Made by a program: the position numbers and the translations under genes
Origin: an uncultured Bacteroidales bacterium
GTDB taxonomy: Bacteria; Bacteroidota; Bacteroidia; Bacteroidales; Bacteroidaceae
Reading direction: 5' to 3'
Assembly: GCA_902799355.1 (NCBI GenBank)
Contig: CADCAG010000009.1
Span: forward strand, 39,960 to 103,959
DNA: 64,000 nt
Part shown: piece by piece, positions 43,186-50,733 of the stretch
Layout of the letters: every line of letters starts with the position of its first letter
Numbering within the stretch: position 1 is the stretch's first letter
Notes under the pieces: model-generated
The model's database searches: none
The model's input: only the letters and a program-made list of their open reading frames with translations
Told to the model about the DNA's origin: nothing

Positions 43186-43193
43186 CAAACGTA
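43186..43193 (-). promoter_or_regulatory. -7 element for metF
   Basis: TACGTTTG on the minus strand, 46 bases before the metF ATG; divergent from the response-regulator promoter. Confidence 0.5.
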
Positions 43194-43216
43194 CAAGGAA
43201 TTTCAGATAAAAATGC

Positions 43217-43224
43217 TACTTTTG
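43217..43224 (+). promoter_or_regulatory. -7 element for the receiver gene
   Basis: TACTTTTG, 44 bases before the ATG at 43269. Just downstream the 9-base CTATTAACG occurs twice (43230-43251). Confidence 0.5.
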
Positions 43225-43268
43225 TAATCTATTAACGAAACTATTAACGAAACAACCAATTAAAAACT

Positions 43269-43622
43269 ATGAAACGAATCCTTGTTGCAGAAGACAATGA
43301 CAGCAATTATCTGCTGATGACATTTATCCTCAAAGGACATTATGACTTTTTCAGGGCTATTAATGGACAAGAGGCTGTAGACAAAGCTACTACCGAACAT
43401 CCTGACATGATACTGATGGATCTGAAGATGCCCAAGATGGATGGTTTAGCTGCTACCAAGCAGATCAAGGCGCTACTGCCCAGCCTCCCGATTGTCGCAT
43501 TGACAGCCAATGCGTTCGATAGTGACCGTCAGCAGGCTATGGAGGCAGGATGCGACGCGTTCCTTTCCAAACCCGTTAGTGCTGTCGACTGTCTGAAGAC
43601 CATCGAGAAATTGATTAAGTAG
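43269..43622 (+). CDS. Stand-alone receiver-domain response regulator
   Basis: 117 residues, a receiver with no output domain. The acidic pair is in VAEDND, the phospho-acceptor Asp at about residue 52 in LMDLKMPKMDG, the Thr in VALTANAF, and the Lys in FLSKPV. The style (EDNDSNYLL, ALTANAFDSDRQQAMEAGCDAFLSKP) is that of receivers in hybrid kinases. A partner kinase is not adjacent; the kinase pair at 54337-57493 is the only one in the window, and a link is speculation. Its end overlaps the convergent CYTH gene by 8 bp. Confidence 0.92.
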   Translation: MKRILVAEDNDSNYLLMTFILKGHYDFFRAINGQEAVDKATTEHPDMILMDLKMPKMDGLAATKQIKALLPSLPIVALTANAFDSDRQQAMEAGCDAFLSKPVSAVDCLKTIEKLIK

Positions 43623-44100
43623 TTTTGTGCATCCACAAACGATAGGGGTTTTTGCGTAGCTGGCTGTTGTAATAGCGACGGTCACCAGTTACCTCTTTCC
43701 CGATGAAATGGGGAATTATTGGCTGTTCGTCAGCTGACGAGAGCTCTACTTCAGCCATGACAAGCCCTTCATTGTCGCCAAAGAACTCATCGACTTCAAA
43801 GGTGTGTTCACCGCTCTTGACGAGCCAGCGGACTTTGTCTATCAAGCCAGGCTCACAGAGCGCCATCAGCTGTTTGGCATCGTCCAGTGGTATCTCGTAT
43901 TCGAATTCAGAGCGTGCCAACCCACCATCTACCGAAGGTCCCTTGATGGTCACATAGGCATGCTCGTCTCTGATGCGGATACGCACGGTGCGACCACGCT
44001 CACTACAGATATATCCCTGACAGATGTGGCTTTTAGAAAAAGCCTCGTGCTTGTACGAGTCGTCAAGCACGAGGAACTTACGTTCAATCTCCAGCGCCAT
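43615..44100 (-). CDS. CYTH-domain protein (triphosphate tunnel enzyme)
   Basis: 161 residues. The N-terminal EIERKFLV is the ExExK signature of the CYTH superfamily, followed by RTVRIRIRDEHAYVTIKG and a later VDEFFGDNEGLVMAEVEL, which give the paired basic and acidic strands of the tunnel. Bacterial members of this size mostly hydrolyse inorganic triphosphate or act as adenylate cyclase class IV; which one cannot be told here. It follows the small membrane protein gene with a 1-bp gap, and its 3' end overlaps the receiver gene. Confidence 0.88.
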   Translation of the reverse strand: MALEIERKFLVLDDSYKHEAFSKSHICQGYICSERGRTVRIRIRDEHAYVTIKGPSVDGGLARSEFEYEIPLDDAKQLMALCEPGLIDKVRWLVKSGEHTFEVDEFFGDNEGLVMAEVELSSADEQPIIPHFIGKEVTGDRRYYNSQLRKNPYRLWMHKTT

Positions 44101-44101
44101 A

Positions 44102-44245
44102 TTACGCCATCATTGAGAAGGTCCAGATCAGGTAGACAATTGCGAGGACGATGAGTCCACCGAAAATCCAACCGACTACTTTCTTACCTTTTTCTTCTTC
44201 CTTCTTAGCGTAAGCTTCACGCTTTGCATTTACTTTCTTGTTCAT
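44102..44245 (-). CDS. Small single-pass membrane protein (47 aa)
   Basis: ATG at 44245, TAA at 44102-44104, 47 residues. The first ~22 residues are strongly basic and acidic (NKKVNAKREAYAKKEEEKG), followed by one hydrophobic helix of about 20 residues (WIFGGLIVLAIVYLIW). The positive N-terminal flank predicts the N-terminus inside. It lies 1 bp before the CYTH gene and 21 bp after prfB on the same strand, so it is likely translated from the same mRNA. Similar tiny basic-plus-helix proteins are common beside Bacteroidota housekeeping genes; function is unknown. Confidence 0.75.
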   Translation of the reverse strand: MNKKVNAKREAYAKKEEEKGKKVVGWIFGGLIVLAIVYLIWTFSMMA

Positions 44246-44266
44246 AGTATTTAATGTTTTCAGTGA

Positions 44267-45388
44267 TTAATTTTCGTCTGTTACTGGGAACTCCATCAGG
44301 TATGCCTTGATGAAGTCGTCGAGCTTGCCATTCATCACACCGTCGACATCACTGGTCTGGTAGTTGGTACGATGGTCCTTGACACGGCGGTCGTCGAAGA
44401 CATAGGAGCGGATCTGTGAGCCCCACTCAATCTTCTTCTTGCCAGCCTCAATCTTGGCCTGAGCCTCCAGACGTTTCTGCATGGCACGGTCGTAGAGTTG
44501 TGAACGCAGCAGGGCCATGGCACGCTCCTTGTTCTTGGGTTGGTCGCGGGTCTCGGTATTCTCGATGAGGATTTCCTCTTCCTCGCCAGTGTCAGGATCG
44601 GTGTACCAGTAGCGCAGACGGACACCTGACTCTACCTTGTTGACGTTCTGACCACCGGCACCCGAGCTGCGGAAGGTATCCCACGACAGCTTGGCGGGGT
44701 CTACATACACCTCGATGGTATCGTCGACGAGTGGGGTCACGAAGACGGAGGCAAAGCTAGTCATGCGCTTACCCTGGGCATTGTAGGGCGACACACGTAC
44801 CAGACGGTGTACGCCATTCTCGCTCTTCAGGTAGCCGTAGGCATATTCGCCCCCTTCTATCTGCATGGTAACGCTCTTGATGCCGGCTTCATCACCATCC
44901 TGGAGATTGGCGATACTGACCTTATAGCCATGGGCTTCGGCCCAGCGCTGGTACATACGCATCAGCATCTGTGCCCAGTCTTGAGCCTCTGTACCACCAG
45001 CACCCGAGTTGATTTTCAGCACGCACTCCATGGGGTCTTCCTGCTGGCGGAGCATGTTTTTCAGCTCCAAGGCCTCGATGGCCTCGACGGCTTTCTGGTA
45101 GTTGGCATCCACCTCCTGCTCGGTGACCATCTCCTCCTTATAGAAATCGAAGGCCAGCTGCAGTTCGTCAGCAGCGGTACGTACATCTTGGTAGCCGTCA
45201 ATCCATTTCTTGATGGCCTTGACCTTTTTCATCTGCTCCTCAGCACGCTTCTGGTCTTCCCAGAAGTCAGGAGCTTGGGTACGAAGATCCTCCTCTTCGT
45301 ACTCCATCTTCTTTTCGTCTATCTTCAGGTACTTGTACAGTGCATCCGCACGGTCAAGCACATCCTTTAACTGATCTTGTGTTATCAT
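44267..45388 (-). CDS. prfB: Peptide chain release factor 2
   Basis: 373 residues in one uninterrupted frame. The catalytic GGQ is in SSGAGGQNVNKVES near residue 245. The stop-codon recognition site that is SPF in most RF2 reads SPY here (RVSPYNAQGKRMTSFAS), and there is no in-frame UGA frameshift site near codon 25 (the region reads ALYKYLKIDEKK). So the programmed frameshift that autoregulates prfB in many bacteria is absent. It releases peptides at UAA and UGA. It follows the acyl-CoA ligase gene by 3 bp. Confidence 0.95.
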   Translation of the reverse strand: MITQDQLKDVLDRADALYKYLKIDEKKMEYEEEDLRTQAPDFWEDQKRAEEQMKKVKAIKKWIDGYQDVRTAADELQLAFDFYKEEMVTEQEVDANYQKAVEAIEALELKNMLRQQEDPMECVLKINSGAGGTEAQDWAQMLMRMYQRWAEAHGYKVSIANLQDGDEAGIKSVTMQIEGGEYAYGYLKSENGVHRLVRVSPYNAQGKRMTSFASVFVTPLVDDTIEVYVDPAKLSWDTFRSSGAGGQNVNKVESGVRLRYWYTDPDTGEEEEILIENTETRDQPKNKERAMALLRSQLYDRAMQKRLEAQAKIEAGKKKIEWGSQIRSYVFDDRRVKDHRTNYQTSDVDGVMNGKLDDFIKAYLMEFPVTDEN

Positions 45389-45391
45389 ATT

Positions 45392-47200
45392 TTATTCTGC
45401 GTACATCGCGTCAATCTCTGCTTTGTAGTTTTCGTTGAGGACGCGGCGTTTAATTTTCAGCGTGTTGGTCAACTCACCCTTCTCCATAGACAGGTGGTGG
45501 GGCAGTAGGGTAAAGCGCTTCACCTGTTCGTAGTGGGCCAGCTGCTGCTGGAGAGTGTCGATACGCTCATGCATCATCTCGATGATACGGTTGTCGGCAC
45601 AGAGCTGTTCACGGGTTTCGAAGGTGATGCCATGCTCACGGGCATACTCCTCCAACAGGGAGTAGACTGGTACGATGAGTGCTGACACGAACTTACGCTG
45701 GTCAGCAATGATGCATATCTGGTCTATGTATTTGTCTACCAGCAGTTTTGACTCAATCATCTGCGGTGCGATATACTTGCCGTTGCTGGTCTTGAAGAGG
45801 TCCTTGATGCGCTCTTTCAAGAACAGCTCGCCATCTTTCAGGTAACCGGCATCACCTGTGCGGAAGTAGCCGTCTTCTGTGAATGCCTGCTTGGTAAGGT
45901 CCTCACGGTTATAGTAGCCGATAGTGATCGTCGGACCCTTAAGCAGGATTTCGCCCTCTTCGCTGACCTTGATGTCAATGCCCTCGATGGGTTGTCCTAC
46001 TGAACCAACGGTATATGGCTCACCAAGATGGTCACACGATACCGTTGCCAGCGACTCAGTGAGACCATATCCTACCACCATGTTAATACCGATGGAATGG
46101 ACGAATTCTTCTACATATTCAGAGACGGCAGCACCTGCTGTGGGGAAGAAATGGGCATTCTCCAATCCCAGCTCCTTGCGTACCAGTGAGAAGATTGTAC
46201 GGTTTATCATTTCGTATTCCAGATGCAGTGTCACAGGTGGCTTCTTACCCTTGCTAAGGTATTCGATGTTATGGCGACGACCTACCGACAAGGCGTGCTT
46301 GAACAGTCGGCGCTGCATGCTGCTGGCATGTTCTATCTTGTCCATGACACCCATATATACCTTCTCCCAGAAACGGGGAACGGCTGACATACAAGTGGGA
46401 TGGGTGTCACGCATGGACTGCTGCACCTCCTGTGGATGGGTGTTGACAATCATCCTTGCTCCTGCATAGAGGCAGAGGATGGCCCAGCCGCGCTCGAAGA
46501 TATGCGTGTAGGGCAGGAAGTTCATGATGCGGTCGTTCTCGTTGACGGGAACACATTTGCCATTGGCAATCATGGCGGCATGGAACTGTCCGTGCGTCAG
46601 GATGACACCCTTTGAATCGCCTGTTGTGCCACTGGTATATAGGATGTTAGCGATGTCGTCATCGTTGGCTTGGTTTTGCAACTTCTCCACTTCTGTCTGG
46701 CGTGGCAGATTTTCGCCAAGCTTCAGGAAGTCTGCGAAATAGATGGCGCTGGACTCATGTTCCGAAATCTTTACCATCGGGTCAAACACAATGATGCGTT
46801 CCAGAGTGGGACATAGTGAGAAGATGCGGCGTGCCTTGTCATACTGGTCCTGTTCGCCAACAAACAGAAAGCGTATCTTGGCGTCGTTGACCATGAACTG
46901 TATCTGCTGCTCAGAACTGGTAGCATAGAAGGGAATGGTGACAGCACGGATGCCCCAGGCGCCGAAATCGCATTCTATGTATTGTACGGAATTCTGTGAG
47001 AAGATACCAATGTTCTCTTGTACCTTCACACCCAGATTGAGCAAGGCGTTGCTGACCTGCATAACGGTCGCCGACACCTGATTCCAACTGAGCGATTTCC
47101 ACTCCTTACCGCCGAAATCCTGATAAATCAGCATCTCGCGATCGCCATACTTCTTTGCCTGCTCATGCACCAGCACAGACATGTGACAATTTGCTTGCAT
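45392..47200 (-). CDS. Long-chain fatty acid--CoA ligase (AMP-binding)
   Basis: 602 residues. The AMP-binding signature is YTSGTTGDSKGVILTHGQ (about residues 188-205), with VVGYGLTES near 375, GYFRTGDAGYLKDGELFLKERIKDLFKTSNGKYIAP near 470 and a C-terminal domain. The overall pattern is that of bacterial long-chain acyl-CoA synthetases of the FAA1/FadD15 type rather than acetyl-CoA synthetases. It activates fatty acids for lipid synthesis or remodelling. It is first in a minus-strand unit with prfB, the 47-residue protein and CYTH. Confidence 0.92.
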   Translation of the reverse strand: MQANCHMSVLVHEQAKKYGDREMLIYQDFGGKEWKSLSWNQVSATVMQVSNALLNLGVKVQENIGIFSQNSVQYIECDFGAWGIRAVTIPFYATSSEQQIQFMVNDAKIRFLFVGEQDQYDKARRIFSLCPTLERIIVFDPMVKISEHESSAIYFADFLKLGENLPRQTEVEKLQNQANDDDIANILYTSGTTGDSKGVILTHGQFHAAMIANGKCVPVNENDRIMNFLPYTHIFERGWAILCLYAGARMIVNTHPQEVQQSMRDTHPTCMSAVPRFWEKVYMGVMDKIEHASSMQRRLFKHALSVGRRHNIEYLSKGKKPPVTLHLEYEMINRTIFSLVRKELGLENAHFFPTAGAAVSEYVEEFVHSIGINMVVGYGLTESLATVSCDHLGEPYTVGSVGQPIEGIDIKVSEEGEILLKGPTITIGYYNREDLTKQAFTEDGYFRTGDAGYLKDGELFLKERIKDLFKTSNGKYIAPQMIESKLLVDKYIDQICIIADQRKFVSALIVPVYSLLEEYAREHGITFETREQLCADNRIIEMMHERIDTLQQQLAHYEQVKRFTLLPHHLSMEKGELTNTLKIKRRVLNENYKAEIDAMYAE

Positions 47201-47225
47201 AACTCTCTTATTTATTAATTAGGTG

Positions 47226-47233
47226 CAAAGGTA
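47226..47233 (-). promoter_or_regulatory. -7 element for the acyl-CoA ligase operon
   Basis: TACCTTTG on the minus strand, 25 bases before the ATG at 47200. Confidence 0.6.
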
Positions 47234-47240
47234 CAAAATA

Positions 47241-47268
47241 ATTCATAATTCATAATCCATAATTCATA
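47241..47268. repeat. ATTCATA 7-bp tandem repeat between divergent promoters
   Basis: Four 7-bp units of ATTCATA (one ATCCATA) fill the space between the ligase and ArgE-like promoters. Confidence 0.7.
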
Positions 47269-47277
47269 ATTATTTTT

Positions 47278-47285
47278 TAATTTTG
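47278..47285 (+). promoter_or_regulatory. -7 element for the ArgE-like gene
   Basis: TAATTTTG, 9 bases before the ATG at 47295. Confidence 0.55.
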
Positions 47286-47294
47286 CACAAATAT

Positions 47295-48365
47295 ATGGAT
47301 ATGGAACAATTAACCAACGAGGCCGTAGAGCTGCTGAAACAGCTCATCAGCACCCCTTCTGTCAGTCGTGACGAGGCGGCTGCAGCTAACATTTTGGCCG
47401 ATTTCATCGGGAAATGCGGACTTCCCTGCCAGCGTATCGGTAACAATTTGCTGGTCAGTGAACAGCTGGACGCTGAGAAACCTACCGTTCTGCTGTGTGC
47501 ACATATTGATACAGTGAAACCTGTCAGCACATGGACGCGCGATCCGTTTACGCCGACTATTGAGGGTGACCGCCTCTATGGATTAGGCAGTAACGACTGT
47601 GGTGGTGGCTTGGTGAGTTTGTTGCAGGCCTACCGTTGTCTTCGTGGGAAAGCCACGAAGTACAATCTGGTGTATCTGGCGTCGTGTGAGGAAGAGGTCA
47701 GTGGTGCCAATGGCTTTTCTCTGGCATTATCCCATCTGCCGAAGATAGACGTGGCCATTGTCGGTGAGCCGACAGGCATGCAGCCAGCCATTGCCGAGCG
47801 TGGACTGATGGTTGTCGATGGCGTGGCGCATGGAAAGAGTGGTCATGCCGCCCGTAATGAGGGTGTCAATGCTATCTATGAGGCGCTGGACGACCTGGTG
47901 TGGTTGCGTGACTACCGTTTCACCAAGGAGAGCGCGCTGCTGGGTGCTACCAAGATGACGGTGACGGTGCTGAATAGTGGCACACAGCATAATGTGGTAC
48001 CCGACGAGTGCCGCTTCGTTATCGATGTGCGTCCTAATGAGCATTATCAGAACGAGTACCTCTTCGTCTTCCTGCAGAAACATATGAAGAAGTGTGAACT
48101 GACAGCCCGTTCGTTCAGGTTGCGCTCTTCACATATCGACGAACAGCATCCGCTGATACAGCGTTGTAAGGAGATGGGTATGCAACCCTTTGGCTCCCCC
48201 ACACTCAGTGACCAGGCACTGATGCCATTTCCTTCTTTCAAATTGGGACCTGGCGACAGCGCACGCAGCCATAGTGCCGATGAATTCATCGGAATCAGCG
48301 AGATAGCGAATGCTATTTCCACTTACGTTGAAATAATCACCGACCCAGCCAACTCTCAGGGTTGA
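47295..48365 (+). CDS. argE: M20-family deacylase, probable acetyl/succinylornithine deacetylase
   Basis: 356 residues from the ATG at 47295 (another ATG at 47301 is also possible). The M20 metal motifs are present: LCAHIDTV (HxD) near 75, GLGSNDCGGG (metal-bridging Asp) near 98, SCEEEVSGAN with catalytic Glu near 136, VGEPT near 158, and LSDQ/GPGD near the end. GSNDCGGGLVSLL and the short length fit the ArgE-like group of Bacteroidota that works on N-acetyl or N-succinyl ornithine in arginine synthesis. The last 29 bp overlap the convergent EnvC-like gene. Confidence 0.85.
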   Translation: MDMEQLTNEAVELLKQLISTPSVSRDEAAAANILADFIGKCGLPCQRIGNNLLVSEQLDAEKPTVLLCAHIDTVKPVSTWTRDPFTPTIEGDRLYGLGSNDCGGGLVSLLQAYRCLRGKATKYNLVYLASCEEEVSGANGFSLALSHLPKIDVAIVGEPTGMQPAIAERGLMVVDGVAHGKSGHAARNEGVNAIYEALDDLVWLRDYRFTKESALLGATKMTVTVLNSGTQHNVVPDECRFVIDVRPNEHYQNEYLFVFLQKHMKKCELTARSFRLRSSHIDEQHPLIQRCKEMGMQPFGSPTLSDQALMPFPSFKLGPGDSARSHSADEFIGISEIANAISTYVEIITDPANSQG

Positions 48366-49797
48366 GCTTGGCAGTCTCCTTACGCAACTGGAACTGCAGG
48401 ATATTGTCGGTGCCTACACGGCCTAATGTCTGACGGGTGCTGACACGCTGGCCACGGTGTACATTGACGCTTGCCAGGTTACAGTATACGGAGATGTAGC
48501 TGCCGTGGCGCACCATGACAACCATGGTACCACCGAAGCTGAAGACACCGCTGACCTCGCCATCAAAGATGCTACGAGCCTGGGCGCCATTCTCACCTTT
48601 TATATTAATACCTTTGTTGTCAAGCGTCACATTATGCAGACCTTCTACGTTGTACTGTCCGAAATGGCTGACGACACGGTAGGCTCCTGTGATAGGCATG
48701 GGCAGACGGCCACGGTTGCTCTCGAAGTTGCCGCTGATGCGGACATCCTCTGAAGGTGCCGTCATCGGCATGCTCTCTGCCTTACGCTGGGCAGCGACAC
48801 GTTTCTCCTCAGCTTCACGCACACGGCGCTCAGCTTCCTCACGGCTCTTCTTGTCCTTGGCAGCCATAGCCTCAGCGCGGGCTTTCTCCTCACGAGCCTT
48901 GGCTTCGGCGAGTTCACGCTCACGGGCGGCAGCCTCTGCACGACGGCGGGCTTCTGCTTCAGCACGGGCTTTCTGGCGTGCCACCTCCTCAGCAATCAGT
49001 CGGTCAATCTGAGCATTCAGCGCAGCATCTTTCTTCTTCTGCTGGGCAATAATGCTCTGGATGGTTTTCTGCTCTTTCTGCAAGGTCTTTACCACGTTCT
49101 GCTGCTCGGTCTGCTTGTCTTCCAATGCCAGACGCTCGCGCTCACCTTTCGCCAGCAGCTGTGCCTTCTGGTCTTTGGCAACGCTGATCTCCTGGAATTT
49201 CTTGTTGACCTCTTCCTGCTGAGCCTTGACCTCGTCGCCCTGTACATGTTGGTAGGCGGCATATTCTCGCATGAAGCGCAGGCGACGGTACATCTGTGCA
49301 AAGTTGTCGGCACTGAAGATGAACATCATCTGACTCTGTGCAGAGCGGTTGCGGTGCATGTAACGCATCGACTTCACATATCTCTCCTTGCAGTCAGCCA
49401 GCATCTTCTGTAGCTCGTCGAGTTGCAGACTCAGCGTTTCGATTTCCCCATCAAGATTAGTGATGTCGTGACGGATTGTATCGATGGTACGGCGCTTGCC
49501 GGCAATCTCCGTATTCAGAATCATCAGGTTCTGCAGGCGCTTCTTGACATCCTGCTGGGTATTGGCCAGACGGCGCTCCTGCTCCTTGATTTGCTGCTGA
49601 ATCTGTTTGCGCTCCTTCTCCAAGGCCTGTACGGTGGTAGGCTGCTTGGTAGACTTGCTATTCTTCGTTGTTTTCTTGTTCCTGCTGTTCTTGTTGGTGG
49701 TCGCAGTCTTCTTGGCCGCAGGCTTACGACGCTGTTGTGCCTGCGGAGTAAGGGCAAAGCCCAATAAGAGTAAAAGTATAATGCCTATCCGCTTCAT
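48337..49797 (-). CDS. EnvC-like murein hydrolase activator
   Basis: 486 residues: signal peptide (ending LTPQAQQ near 22), a Lys/Thr-rich linker, a long coiled coil (about residues 55-260 and again Ala/Arg/Glu-rich 270-345), and a C-terminal LytM domain (about 370-486). The LytM domain lacks the zinc ligands (KGINIKG stands where HxGxD is expected and LQFQLRK in place of HxHFE), which is normal for EnvC activators. It would stimulate amidases during cell division. It is the last gene of dut-TPR-DUF4292-EnvC. Confidence 0.9.
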   Translation of the reverse strand: MKRIGIILLLLLGFALTPQAQQRRKPAAKKTATTNKNSRNKKTTKNSKSTKQPTTVQALEKERKQIQQQIKEQERRLANTQQDVKKRLQNLMILNTEIAGKRRTIDTIRHDITNLDGEIETLSLQLDELQKMLADCKERYVKSMRYMHRNRSAQSQMMFIFSADNFAQMYRRLRFMREYAAYQHVQGDEVKAQQEEVNKKFQEISVAKDQKAQLLAKGERERLALEDKQTEQQNVVKTLQKEQKTIQSIIAQQKKKDAALNAQIDRLIAEEVARQKARAEAEARRRAEAAARERELAEAKAREEKARAEAMAAKDKKSREEAERRVREAEEKRVAAQRKAESMPMTAPSEDVRISGNFESNRGRLPMPITGAYRVVSHFGQYNVEGLHNVTLDNKGINIKGENGAQARSIFDGEVSGVFSFGGTMVVMVRHGSYISVYCNLASVNVHRGQRVSTRQTLGRVGTDNILQFQLRKETAKLNPESWLGR

Positions 49798-49806
49798 TCC
49801 TTCTGT

Positions 49807-50733
49807 TTAGAGTGACATAAAGCGACGCAGAATTTCGTCGACAGGCATCTGACGATATTTTCCGGAGAGCACGGTACGGGTCTCCCAGTCTTCGTCGTTA
49901 TCCACATAGTTCAGCTTCATTTCCAGTTTCACCTCCTTGTCAGGAGTGCTGAAGCTTACCTTGTGGTCCATGGGGAACATCTTACGGTTGTTGGCCTTGA
50001 AGTTGCTATAGTCCCAGTTGAGCTGGTAATTGCCACGGAGGTAATTGTTATAGAGCACATTAGCCATCTTGATACGTGCCGTTTCGCGCTCTGTCAGCCA
50101 ACGATATGACAGGACGTCGTTCTCAAACGAGACAATGACATCGTTGTCTACACCGGCATCCGTAGTAAACTTCTTCAGGTTTCTCTCCGTCAGGCGTGAC
50201 TTGCCAGGCTGGAAGAGCTCGTTCCAGAACAAGGCCTGCAGCATGTAGAAGTCCACACCGCTATGACGGAAGAAGTCCAGTTGGGCATAGGGCACCTTCA
50301 GGTACTGCTTGTTGATGCGGTCAACAATGAGCACATAGTCCTGCGTAAACTCCAGGCGACCGGCTTCCACGAAACCGAACGCCATCAGCTGCAGGCGGAT
50401 GACATCGTCGCGCTTCATCTTCAGGTTACCCGTTAGCGTCATCTGACGATTGCCTAACTCCACGGTGAATTTCAATTTGGAGGTGATGAAACGGGTTGAC
50501 TGCGCATTGTCTGTTACTTTCTGCAGATAGGCTTCTTTCTCTAAGGAGTCTGTCACAGCAGCAGCTTTAGCAGCTATTTCTGCTTTTGCTGCCGTTGTTG
50601 CCTTTGTCGTTTCCGATGCTTCGTCTTGCAACTGGCCCGACTTGCGTCCAAGGCCCCGACTACTGCCGCAGGATACTACCAGTATCGCAGCAATAACCAT
50701 TGCGGTCATCTTCCAATAACGTAGTGCTTTCAT
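49807..50733 (-). CDS. DUF4292-family lipoprotein
   Basis: 308 residues with a lipoprotein signal (VVSCGSS, Cys about residue 22). A linker rich in Ala/Thr/Glu (30-60) is followed by a beta-rich domain (SKLKFTVELGNRQMTLTGNLKMKRDDVIRLQLMAFGFVEAGRLEF), the DUF4292 pattern, which recalls LolA/LolB-like half-barrels. It may take part in outer-membrane lipoprotein or lipid handling; that is inference. It overlaps the TPR gene by 4 bp and precedes the EnvC-like gene by 9 bp, an order I believe is common in Bacteroidota. Confidence 0.82.
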   Translation of the reverse strand: MKALRYWKMTAMVIAAILVVSCGSSRGLGRKSGQLQDEASETTKATTAAKAEIAAKAAAVTDSLEKEAYLQKVTDNAQSTRFITSKLKFTVELGNRQMTLTGNLKMKRDDVIRLQLMAFGFVEAGRLEFTQDYVLIVDRINKQYLKVPYAQLDFFRHSGVDFYMLQALFWNELFQPGKSRLTERNLKKFTTDAGVDNDVIVSFENDVLSYRWLTERETARIKMANVLYNNYLRGNYQLNWDYSNFKANNRKMFPMDHKVSFSTPDKEVKLEMKLNYVDNDEDWETRTVLSGKYRQMPVDEILRRFMSL

